NCBI GenBank assembly: GCA_949752735.1
Contig: OX457044.1
Span: 20,501,521-20,565,520 of the forward strand
Reading direction: 5' to 3'
DNA length: 64,000 nucleotides
DNA from: Lumbricus terrestris
Taxonomy: Eukaryota > Annelida > Clitellata > Crassiclitellata > Lumbricidae
The notes under the pieces were generated by a model, which saw only the letters and a program-made list of their open reading frames with translations, had not been told where the DNA came from and made no database searches. The translations under genes and the position numbers were made by a program. This document shows, one piece after another, positions 13,661-26,300 of this stretch. Position 1 is the stretch's first letter; each line of letters opens with the position of its first letter.

Positions 13661-14275
13661 CTCTCTCTGCATCTGCCCCTTTAAATCATCCTCTGCATAT
13701 GCCCGTCTTCATAACTGGGCGTCCCCACTCCACCCTACCCTCCCCATATTTAGGAACACCTGCGCGACGCTTGAGGCTGAGCCATCACAAACGCAGAAAA
13801 TCGATGCAAAATTCAATTCCTCGTCTGTAAAACGGAGGACGACTTTTTCTCTCTCTCGACGGCCTACTGCAGCTCTGTACATCGCATCGTACAACAACAG
13901 CTGCTGTAGCTACAGCTCTATCTTCACGTGATGCCTCAAAATCTCTGGCGTAGAATCCGATCAACATCATCGGTCTAGGAGGGAGTGCTGTGTATTCCGC
14001 CTTCCAGTCTCAACAGTCGAATCGGCCGGAAAAATGTCATTTTACCACTAAGGATTTACGACTGCTTCCGTAATTGCCAGCGTGCTCGGAAACCTGGAGG
14101 TAATAACGCTTTGTATGATCAAAGAACTGAAACGGATTTCTTGATGAATCGATTAAGTTTGATGTACTTATTAAACTTCTGATGCTAATTGATGAATCAT
14201 TGCGTATATTATAGCTCAGTATAATTCAAGGAGTATATTATTATTATGACCCTGGGTCGAATTGCATGCGCTGCA

Positions 14276-14527
14276 TCAAGGCCGTAGCCAGGATTTTATT
14301 TTTTGGGGGGTGTTTCTTCAGTTCCCGTGCCTTTTTTAGTCATCTGGCCGAAACATTCAGAAAATGTCACCAATTCATTCTATTTCTTTTCCATTTTTCA
14401 TTTCGGGGGTGTTTCCATAGTTTTATTTCATGCTTTTTTGGCATCATGTGCTCGTAAATGCATTCTATTATTTTTTCCATTTTCCATTTCGGGGGTGCTC
14501 AAACACCCCCGTAGCTACGGCCTTGCG
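14276..14527. mobile_element. MITE-like element (AAGGCCGTAGC ... GCTACGGCCTTG)
   Basis: About 250 bp with inverted ends CAAGGCCGTAGC and GTAGCTACGGCCTTG and internal GGGGGGTGTTTC / CATTTCGGGGGTG repeats. Confidence 0.75.
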
Positions 14528-15182
14528 CTACATATTAATAAGCTTTTCTTACTTTACATATCGACGTAAACGGAATGTAATATGTTTGTCTTTCCTTTCA
14601 TTTCTGCTTGTTGCTGTCTAACGCCACTGTGTCACGTTATCGATGATTATCAGTGTCGACCTCCTCCTTTATCCAGACTTGGTACTGGCACTGACAAAGT
14701 ACAAGCAGTGGCAGTGTTTGCTTTCGTTTCATATACCTTGATTTGTTTGTATACCAGCAGAAATCCATGTGTCAGAAACTCCATATTTCTATAGCGCCGT
14801 TCTAAAGTTGAGTCCCGAGCACTAGTGTATCAGGATAATTGCTGTCAGAAGAGTGAAAATGCTCATCTTGTCTTTGCTCAACTTGCCTCATGTTGCCTTG
14901 ACCTACTTTGCATCAGGGTCGATTCTATCCTGACCTTGCCCTCCGTGGCATCGATTGCATAGCACGATCCTAACTTGAATCTTCCTATGAAAGTATGACT
15001 GGTAAAATATAATTATGATGCGTGGACCTGCTCCTAATTCCGTCAATGCCTTCCTCTAGTAGTGCCAGTCCCAAACCTGAAGGGAAGAGGAGATGACACA
15101 AATCATCTTTGATAATTATGATGGCAAAGTAATTATAATTATGATGGCAAAGTATTGACCAACCTATGTAACCGTCGCATGT

Positions 15183-15285
15183 ATGTATGCATGTACGTAT
15201 TTATGTGTATGCATGTATGTATGTATGTGTGTATGTATGCAAGTACGTATTTATGTGTATGTATGCATGTATGTATGTATGTTTC
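15183..15285. repeat. ATGT microsatellite
   Basis: (ATGT)n with TATTTATGTGTATG interruptions, duplicated once. Confidence 0.9.
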
Positions 15286-15563
15286 GGTCTGAATGAGTAT
15301 AGGACATCCTCTTTAAAAAAAAGGAAACAACAGCCATATGGAAGATCTAAGCAGAAGCTCTCACGATAAGTTTCGTTTTTTCTCCATCGATTTTCGTCTG
15401 AGTCATTAAAATTTCGACTTAAGATCGATGAAGTCATATTATTATGATACTTAAGTCTTACCATACATGTGCTTGCATTAAAGCTTCTGCTTTGTCTGTT
15501 TACTAATTTACCTGTTGAATCTTGTTGATATTTAATTGCAAGTGTATCTCACTATGTCTTAGA

Positions 15564-15666
15564 ATGGAGAAATGGCAATCAGGCGACACGGTTGATGATT
15601 CGCTGGTGGAGTCGGGACTTGGATGGGCCAGCCTCTCCGGATACATGGAATACAAACCAGCGGAAG
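15564..15666 (+). CDS. RabGAP exon 1: N terminus and start of PH domain
   Basis: The ATG at 15564 opens 34 codons ending in LSGYMEYKPAEG, the first strand of a PH domain, before donor G|GTCAGA. The exon ends in phase 1 and joins exon 2 as a glycine codon. The frame is open upstream to 15522, and TTAG precedes the ATG, so this could also be an internal exon entered at 15563. The start is therefore likely but not certain. Confidence 0.7.
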
Positions 15667-17355
15667 GTCAGAGACAAATAAACAGATTATTACGGAACCG
15701 AAAATATATATTTAGCATTTAGCTTGATTTGACAGTTGAGCGGTTGCTCAGCTACAAACCTACTGCTGCATCACGACAAATGGTTGCATATAATATATAG
15801 GCACAGGGTGAGAATTGCCGTTGCGGTTGAAGGTATTTAAACCTAATCTCTCTTAGGACCCCGTGCTTAACCCTCGGAGGCTAACCTGGGGTGTTTTTTT
15901 CACCCCACTGTCAGTATTTGTCCTGAATTTTTTTATTGCCTTGAAATTTTGCCATGCGCTTTTGTGTATCTGTTCATAGATGATTTTTGCTTAATTTCAC
16001 ATTTTTATTATTTTTATATCGTATGCATGGTCACGTGACTGACGTCATACAATGTGACCATTGTTAATAATAATTTATTTGTGTTGAAAAGGTTTCGACG
16101 GTTATCTACAGCCAATGAAGCTAAACTGACACCAGAATTGATATCAATGTATTGAAAATGATGATAGTGATGATGATAATGAAGAGTTTGTTGATTGTAA
16201 TGATGTCTCGGAGCTAGATAATGTTGAAATCGATGATATCATAGACCTAGCCTATGTGTTGCAACTTTGTATGTGGAAAGCATGCAACAAAGCGTTTCTT
16301 GTGTGTAGATGACCGCAGACTCGATGATTATGCTAATACTTTAACTTAGTTAGGTTTCATAGTTTGTCAATTCCATGTTGAACTTGAATTAAGTGTCATT
16401 TTTTTATAAAACATGGTCTAATTTTATATAATAGACCTCAAATGGTGTGGGGTGAAAAATATACCCCAGGCTATCCAATATGTGATTATTTTATAGGTTA
16501 GCCTCCGAGGGTATTAACTAAAGTCTTCGTTGCACACCCCAACTTCACATAAATCAACGACTGATCCCCCCCTAGTTATTATCTACAATTCTCATACATT
16601 GTCTTGACACACCGCAGCAATTTATACAGCGCACGATGACAACTTAGAAAGAAGATGTTTCTGTTATTATTAGCTATCGCCAGAAACTTTGCTCCGCTAT
16701 AATTAGTGACCTTATTCCAGCAAAAGGGACTAAAGCGTGGTTGCTTAGCAATGATCCCTACTCCATCTATTAACTCTGTATTATCTGGTGAGAAGCTTCT
16801 TAAAATGCTTCGTTCCCTGTATCTACTCTGTATTATAGCCTCGTGACGTCTGGTTACGGTGCATCATCAATTTAGCTTAATATATTATCGCATGGATGTC
16901 GTTATTTATGACGCTGACATCTGTTCATCTTGATAAGCTTGTCATTTATTTTATTCATGCGTGCTATTTATTATGTGCGCAGAGGACGGCTGTATTGAGC
17001 ACGTGAATAGTGAATATCTTACTTACTTACTTGTATACTGACTAACTGACTGACTGACTGACTGACTGACTGACTGACTGACTAACTGACTGACTGACTG
17101 ATTGACTGATTAACTGACTGGCTGATTGACTGATTGACTGACTGACTGACTGATTGACTGATTGACTGACTGACTGACTGACTGATTGACTGATTGACTG
17201 ACTGACTGATTAATTGACTAATTTACTTACTTACTTACTTATTCATACTTTTTTACCAACTTACTTGCTTACTTACTGACTGACTGACTAAGCGAGTTAA
17301 ACAGCGAGCGAGCAAGTAATGGCTGGCTGGCTAGCTGACTGAATGACTGAATGAC

Positions 17356-17390
<35 letters not shown>

Positions 17391-20300
17391 CCGATGTAGA
17401 ATTGTCGTAACAGAATGACCTCGTTTCGCCTTTAATTTTCTGCGCTATTTGTTTAGCAGTTTTATTTGGAGCAACCGTATACTGCTTTTCACGACTATGC
17501 TTTTCCATCATGCATTGATTAAATTTAATCGATTGCCTTGAGTTCAAAATGCTTTCAGTTACCTCTGGGTCTTAGAAACACATAAACTTACCTTACAAGA
17601 GATCTTAAACCTACCTTCTTTACCATAATATTTCCTTGCCATTCCTTTCTCTGCCTTGCCTATCTTGCCTTGCCTTAACTTGCCCTATAGCATGCCTTAG
17701 CCTGCTGAAACTTGCCTTACTGCCATGCTTTGCCTCATCTTATCTTGCCTTTCCTTACTGCCTTGACTGGCCATGCCTTGCCTTTCCAGGGGCGGCGCTA
17801 GGGGGCTGGGGGGCTAATCCCCCCTACAAGAGGCTCAGCCCCCCCTAAAAAAGGGCCATCCGAATTTTTTACATTGAAATATCCACGATTTTCGGGTGAC
17901 TACTAAAAAAAAGGTCGTCAGATATTTTGACGGATGAAAATGTTAAATTTTCGTCGCGAGGCTTCAACCCCCCGAAACTGAAATCCTGGCGCCGCCACTG
18001 TGCCTTTCCTTGCCTTTCCTTGCCTTGATTTATTTGAGCTTGCCTCATCTTAGCTTACCATACCTCACAGCCTTGTCTTGCCTTACCTCAACTTGCCTCA
18101 ACTTGCTGTGATTTGCCTGAACTTAACCTACTGTTTTTATTTACCTTGCCCTATTTTTGTTTTCAATAGCCTTGTCTTGCCGTGCCCTACTGCCTTGCCA
18201 TTTCTTACCTTTCCCTGCCTTGCCTTACCTTGACTTGCTCAATTTGCCTTAACTGTTTTTAATTACCTTGTCTTGCTTTGACTCATCTTGGTTTTGTCTT
18301 ACCTTGCCTTACCATTCCTTAATATGCCTCACTGTTTCTTGCCATATCTTGCCTTACCTTGTATTGCCTTGCCAACGCCTTACCTTTTCTTGCCACACCT
18401 TGCCTTACCTTGTCTTACCTTTCCTTGTCTTGCCTTTCCTTGCCCTACATTGTCTTGCCTTACCATGCCTTACTTTGCCTTACCTTTTCTTGCCTTAGCC
18501 TGCATTACCTTGTCTTGCTTTGTCTTATCTCACCATGCCCTACCTTGCCTCACCTTATCTTGCCTTATCTTGCCTTACCTTGCCTCACCTTATCTTGCCT
18601 TATCTTGCCTTACCTTGCCTCACCTTATCTTGCTTTACCTTGCCTTACCTTGCCTCACCTTATCTTGCCTTACCTTGCCTTACCTTGCCTCACCTTATCT
18701 TGCCTTACCTTGCCTTACCTTGCCTCGCCTTATCTTGCCTTATCTTGCCTTATCTTGCCTTACCTTGCCTCACCTTATCTTGCCCTACCCTGCATTACCT
18801 TGTGTTGCCTTACCTTGCCTCGCCTTATCTTACCTTACCTTGCCTCACCTTGCCTTGCCGTATATTGTCTTCTAAGTTCTTATTCGATCGGATTCAATTC
18901 CATCTATATACCTAGGGGCGTGTCTTTTTTGGCCCACCCTGCAGGTATCGGTCGTCTGATGTTCCGTCGTCGTCTGTGGTTCGTTCTCGACGACTTCAAG
19001 AAAGCGTTGGTTGGGTTTCGAACGCAGGAACAGGCGAAGACCAACGACCAGCAACCGACCGTCAACATCGAACTACAATCGTCCGGAATCTACCTGAACT
19101 CGCGCGAGAAATGCCAATTCACAATTATGTTAGTCATCGCTAAAATTATATTCTTGGAATTTCCTTTTATAATTCATTGCTGATTATTAATTTTTTAAGC
19201 TTCGATCTCAGTTTTAGTTATCTTTTGAGATCTTTGTTCCATTGCCAACAACCTTATTACTGCAATTGATGGTTGGGTGTAATTGGAGCATCGGGGACCG
19301 TGTGAGTCGATTTGGGTCAGGTTATGCGTCGTGAGAATCGGTTAGGGTTAGTGTTAAGGTTAGTGTCGTCATTATACTATCCAAAGATATTATGTATGTT
19401 TCGTCCCCCGATACTGCAATTTCGCCGATGGTTGCACAAAGACCTAATAAGCACTGCTGCCTTTTGGGTCTATATCAGCAACAACTGTTTTCAAAAGGTC
19501 TTCTTAATCTTAAGATACTATAGTCTTCTTGCTACTCTTCAGAGCCTCGTGAAATCGGATTACTGCATGCTGAGTTTGTTTAGTAGGCTATAATAATTGC
19601 AGGAAGCTCGTATGTCCAATGCTCATCACTTCTCATTCTTATATGCGATTCATTTATTAGGCCTATTTATTTTATTCATGCGTGTAATATTTCTCGTGCG
19701 AAGGAAGATAATAATATTATGACCTACTGCGTCGAATAGATTAAGTCTTTCCTCACGCAGAGGATTGAGTTTTAGTTAATGCTTTATTCTCAAGATAATA
19801 CAATGACCTTTACTTTCTGCAATTGATTCGTGCATTAGTCAGTCAGTTCACTTGTTGGGTTGCTTTTCTGCCAATCCAATTATTGTGGCTTTGATTTTCG
19901 TTTTAATGTTGGTCTATAATGATGATCCCCGGTCGAGTCGTGTCTATAAATAGACTGAATTGTAAAGTTTAGAGAGCAACAGGTTTTGTTTATGGTCTGA
20001 TTATAGACATCAACCGAAGCAAATCGAAAACTGGTGAATTAAAGTTAGGTAAGTCGATGTGAGGTGGAGTGAAATGAGATGAGGTGAGATGATATGGGAT
20101 GAAATGAGATGACGTGAGATTAGATGGAATGAAATTTAGATGACGTGAGATTAGATGGAAGGAAATAAGATGACGTGAGATTAGATGGGATGAGGTGAGA
20201 TGACGCGAGATGGATGACGTGAGATGAGATGGGATGAAATAAGATGACGTGAGATTAGATGGAATGAAATAAGATGACGTGAGATGAAATGGAATGAAAT

Positions 20301-23300
20301 AAGATGACGTGATATTAGATGGGATGAGGTGAGATGGCGGGAGATGGGGTGAGGTGAGACGAGACGGGATGAGGTAATGCGGGTGAGATAAGGAGAGATG
20401 AGATGAAATGAGGTATATGTGAGGTGATGTGAAGTGAGGCATGTGAGGTGAGGTGAATGAGGTAAGTTAAGTTGTGTTAAGGTAAGGCAATGTAATGTAA
20501 TGCAAAGCATGAGAAGCGGTAACATGGTACGCGACGTATACAGTCTGTACACACCGCTAGGCGTGTTATTGTACCGCATGAACTGCTGTTGTACATGTAC
20601 AGACGTCAATACAGACAATCAAAGGTTTGCTAAACGCGACGCTCAATTTACTCTTCTCAATACTGATATCGATTGAATATTTAAAATAATGCAGTCGATG
20701 ACCTAGTCTCAAAACAATCACGTTCCATTGTGGTTTACATTACCTGTCGTCATTTACACTACAGTCTGTCCTTATTGTCTAATGCAAGTGGCGCAGCCAA
20801 GAATTTTTTATGGGAAGGGGTTGGGAATTTTATGACCTGGCCGGATGCCCTTTCTGACATCAACCCAACAGTATCACAGTAAATTAAATGGGAATAAAGT
20901 AACAAAGGGAATAAAGTAACAAAAACAATTGTTACTGCAAGCAATTGTTTTGTTTTTCTTATTTAAGTGGATAAATAGCATTTCAAAAAACTTTTTTACA
21001 AGGCCAATGGGGGTTTAACCCCCGAAACCATCACTTGTCTACGCCCCTGTCTGATGCCATACGCTCAGTTTTAGAAAATAGCACAACAGCTGCTGTCAAT
21101 TTCGCAACCACTGTGATTATTAGGAGCCGCTACAGGCATGCTTTTTCGGGTCTATATTATCTGGTTGTTAGCTCCTACGCTTGTCTTTCAAACTAAATGT
21201 CTCGCCAAACGGTTGATCAACTCGTCCATTTTTGTTGTTTGTTTGTATTTGTATGTGCACTTGTTATATCGCCCCTTCAAGCTCTCTACTCAGAGGCGTT
21301 CCCGACTACAGAGCGGACACTGCATCGGAGTTTCACGCCGAAGCGCTGAGCAATTGCGAGTGAAGGACTTGCCCAAGGTCCCTACACTGCGATTTGAGGT
21401 GGATTCAAACCACGAACCTTCCGACTTCAAGGCAACGACGCCACCACTACACCACCCTGCCCCCGGGTAAGGTAGGGGCATCACGTTTACTGTTAAACTT
21501 ACCATGGCCTGTCTACCTTACTTGCTGTAGTAACTTAGTAATTAGTAGCTTGATTTCATCTTTGAAATCTTGGAAACGTCTCCACCAAACTATTAAGCCG
21601 TAGTGTGGTTTCCATTCCCGTTACACTTGCCAAGTCCTTCTTTTGTTTATTGAGAAATTCCTTGTTTGCAGATCCCACGGTAGTGAGCATCAGCTGACGT
21701 CTGAAAGCCATGAGTCATCGATGATTTGGCTGCTTGCACTTCAGGTGAGTCAGACGAACCTCAACGGTTTCGTTGAGTATAATATTATCATTGAAGTGGT
21801 GACTGTGCTTTAGCCTATTAATATATCGATGGATGAATCTGTCGCTGAAGATATCAAGATGTGAAGTCGGATGATTCGAAGGAGGAGAGGAAGAAAGAAG
21901 AAGAGGAAGGACGATACGAATAGGCATGGGATGAAGATAAGGATAAGGGAAAATGGAGAAGAAAAAGAAAAGGCGGAGAAAGAGGGTTGAGAAAGGAGGA
22001 GAAGGAGAAGGACGAGGAGGAAAAGGAGGAGAAGAAGGAGAGGAAGGTAAAGACGCAGGTGACAGAAAATGAGAAGGAGGAGGGGAGGTGGACTGTGGAG
22101 AAGAAGGACAAGAAGAAGGAGGAGATAGGGGAAGAAGAGCTATAAAGGAGAAGGAGGAAAGGCAATAGGGAACGAAAGGGGAGAAGGCGAAAGGGACGGG
22201 AAAGAAGAAGAAAAAGAAGGAGTGGACGAACGAGAAGGAGGAGAAAGGGAAAAATGGAGGAGGAGAATAGAAAGAGGATGATGAGGAGATGGAGAAGGAA
22301 GAGAATGAGTCTGGCCTCACTTTGCTCAGACGGACTTCACTTCCAGTAGATTTTGACTTTCTAGTGCGATTCAACTTGAGAAGAACGACGTGGACCAGGA
22401 AAAGGAGGCGGAGGTGAAGGAGGATGAAGGGAAGGATGAGGAAAAGATAAAAGGACTTCTACGCAACATTACGAGCGATGCTGGATTATGACGACAATGT
22501 CCATATAATCATTGCAATTTACAGATACAAGCGCATTTTTATGCTGCGCCTCTTTAAGACTCGGTTGCAGTGGCTTCCGACCGACATCTTAAGTTTGTGT
22601 TCTACAGTGTACGTATGTGTGTTTGAAATTTATATATTTATTATATTTTGGCGTTTTTGAAGGGTTCAAGATAGGCACTCTTGTGGTTCAATTGAAAAAT
22701 AGTCGAGACACATGACCACGTTTCATAAACATTGGTGATAGGGTAACTCTATTTTTTATGTAGGCCTAGCATTTCTGGGTATAAAGTAAAGCTTTCTATG
22801 GTCTTATTTCTACAATTCTTAGCCTAAAAAAACCTTGCATAAAGTCACTTATCTTGTATAGGCCTACATATGGTCGTTGCTTATCTTTTGTTGAAGCTAA
22901 CGCAGAGAGCACCTCATAACATCACATCGTTCTGAAGTTCTGAATGGTGCTATATAAATTTTCATTTAATACAATTTATATAAATTCTCTTTGGCACGTT
23001 TGCTTCACTTCGTAGTATAGCCTACCGATAATTCACAATTTTGTTCTTACGTTTTTCCAGTCTTTGAGGAACCGCTGTAGTCATTCGGCACCAGCTCAGC
23101 CTCTTGCTGCCTCCGCCGCAGCAACCGCAGCATCTTTTACAAGCCCATGCAGTCCGGAGGTAAGTTTCTGAAATCATCTCAGTTTCTATTTCCAGTGCTA
23201 GACCGGGAATTCATTGCTAGAATAATGACCCTTTAGCTAAGTATGTGTTCAAAAGAGAAACTCTGGTGTTGTTGTGTATCGTTCATATTATCTCCATTCC

Positions 23301-26300
23301 ATCTGACTCCATTTACAAACATTTGGTGGGGCGCGGTGGCGTCGCTGCCTTGAAGCCGGAAGGTTCGAGGTTCGAATCCACCTCAAGTCGCCGCGTAGGG
23401 ACCTTGGGTAAGTCCTTCACTCGCACTTGCTCAGCGCTTCGGCGTGAAACGCCGATGCAGTGTCCGCTCTGCAGTCGGGAGCACCTCTGAGTAAGGTGCT
23501 TGAAGGGGCGCTATAACAAGTGCACATACAAACAAACATACAAACAAGGAAATTTCTAACTAAGGTTATTATTAAATATTACTGGATCGTTAATGTTAAA
23601 TTTATATATCCTATTCAGTGGGTGATCCATGCATGTTCTTGCACTATAATCCTAACGTTAACGAACACATTTTATTTATTGGGTTGCTATAGCTTACTCA
23701 CTGTGATCACAATTTGTCTTGCTCATCGTGGTTTCTGGCTCACAAGATTAATGTCTGTAATCTTTAGTGTGCCGTGTTCTTACAGGCCGACGAGAAAGTC
23801 AGTCTGGACGGCGAAGGGTGCAACGTTGTCCGCTGCTCACGAAAGTCAATGAGCGCACCACTCTTCCAACCGCCTCCTCCTCCACCGCCTCCAGCTCCTC
23901 CACTGCCTACGTCTCCACCACCACATCACCGTCATTGTCCCTCTCCTCCCAACCCTCTTTCCTCGTCCCCCTCCTCTTCTTCCCGTCTTCCCCGACGTAG
24001 CAATCCCTCTCCTCCTTCGTCACGCTTCAACTCGTTCCGGCGTTTCTCGGCGACCTCGCAACGATACTGGTTCGAGAAGTATCAGCATCAAAAACGCATC
24101 AACAGGATCTTCCGAAACAAAGGGATCTCGCTTGACACGGGCATTGAATTCTACAAACGCCAAGGCACGTCCAGCATCTATTTCATTTCGTATTCATTCG
24201 TTCGTTCGTCCATTCATTCACTCTTTCGTTCTCTGATTCTATGTTCCTGTATAAACGCTCCTTCAAGAGACCTACTCGGGGGAGCGTTCCTACAGCCGAA
24301 CCGTGGCTAAATAAAAAGTCAAGTCTTCAGTGATTCATGAAGCAAAGTCTGATTCGTAAGATTGAGTGACCTCCAAAGGGAGTCCGCTCGTAAATTAGTA
24401 GTATTATCATTACTATTATTTTTTATTGCTGCTCATTTATCAAATGCCACTGCCAAGACTGGCCGTAAGTGTAACCAAGCGATGGCGCTAATCAATTGTG
24501 AATAAAAGATTTGCTCAAGGTTCCGACACAGGTAGGCTATACAACTGGTCAGAGGAGATCTAAATTTGCCCTTTTCCCGATACAAGACCTAACGAAGAAA
24601 TCCTCTGACCAATCTCCCGTGCACCATTCATCAAACTCCGCCACTGATCGTTCTTTGGCAGTGCCAGTCCCAAGCCTGGAAAAAGGAGGAGGGGCGACAC
24701 TAATGATCCTCGATATACGACACGGTGTCTTACAGCAGCAATGTTAAACAGCGACAGGTCACCGCCATTGACTGTCTTACAATAATAATTCGGAGTCCAT
24801 CTATCACCGACTTCTCAAATCTAGCGTCGATGATCTCATAGGTCTGCCGTTCCATGAGCTCTGCTTCGGCTGGGAACCGGGTGATGACGTATTCGAGAAT
24901 GACGTCACATCCGGGTCCTCCGAACGCCACGTCATCGGAACGATGAAGAAAGCGCATTCGGACGACGCGCACCTCGGTGACGCTGGGTTTTACCCACTAC
25001 ATCGCGGACAAAACAGTAACTCTTTCCAGTAAGTGAATTTTCTCCCAAATTAAATGCATGGAAGAAAGCTTATCTTATCGCTCAGGAAGGTTCAATTTTC
25101 CGCTCTATTAAATCATATTTTTACCCAGTAAATGAACTCTATGCTTCCAGAGGTACGGTTGGCCTAATTTTGTACTCCGATAGATGACGTTTTTATTTAA
25201 TTAAGTCAGATTTATAGGCCTACTCGGCAAGTAGGCCTAAACGTTTTATTTCCTTAAGCTACAGTTCTAGTGCGTTAGTTTACGTGTTTTACTCATTTAA
25301 ATAAGATTTTGGTCCAGCAACTTTCTGTGCCCAACTTAGCAACGTGCTAACTTCAGTTTTTCTGTTCAAGTAGGCATCGATATCACTCCAGTGATTAAGT
25401 CTAAGGACAGAACGCATGCGTGCGGCACAAAATATATCTATGGAGTGGGTGAATATTATTGGTCGAGAGGAGTATCCGAAGGACTAGAATGGAGAGTGGA
25501 TCTGAGGTATTGCAGAGCCTCTAAGACTAAGTATTGGCCTTGAAGAGGTGACGGAATGAAGGATGGATGGAATGATAGATTGGATGGAATGAAGGGCACT
25601 ATATAATTTATAGGCCTATTTGTCGTTACAGTGTAGTCTATGGCGAACTCCAAATCAGATTTTAGGCCTACGTTGATGAATCGTATTACTGTAGTCTGCT
25701 ATAAGGAAAATGAGCTGTAAACGTTTGTTTCACCGAGCTTGACTTCTTTAATAGCCTATTTATGATTCTTTATTCTGGTCCATCAGTCGTAGGTCTGGTC
25801 GAATAGAATCGGCTGACTCTGCGTTGGAGCAGAACAATAACGCGGAGCTTATCGGTCAACTCGTTGAGCTGGAAAACCAGCTTCTGTAAGTATTCCCATG
25901 TATGTAAATATAAGCTGTTTACCAAAGCTTCTGGTGAATTGACCGTATCTACACACAAATGTCTAGAGTGTTATTATGCTGGGCTGAACTACTTCTAGGT
26001 AACAACATCCTTGAAAGTGATAAGCTCGGTTGAATTTGCATTGAACGGAGGGGTTGAAATTGCTGTAATGTGCAGGATGCTGTTCGCAATATCAAATTAA
26101 GATGACCGCTAGGTCTAATGCTAAGGTGCCGGAAACTTTAAACGACTGAAGTATGATTATAAGTGTTTAATAGTTTAGAGTTTGGACTGTCTACAGTGAC
26201 AGAACATTTTGAACCGTTTTTCGTAATGTTATCGCTTCCAAAAACATCTTCAACATCTTCCGAAAATGTAGTTGGAAGTAGTAAAAATTGTAACTGATCA

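Noticed and set aside
18268..18944. Open frames of LPYLALPCLT type running into RabGAP exon 2
   Set aside because: Translation of the CCTTG satellite; only the part after the acceptor at 18944 has PH-domain character.
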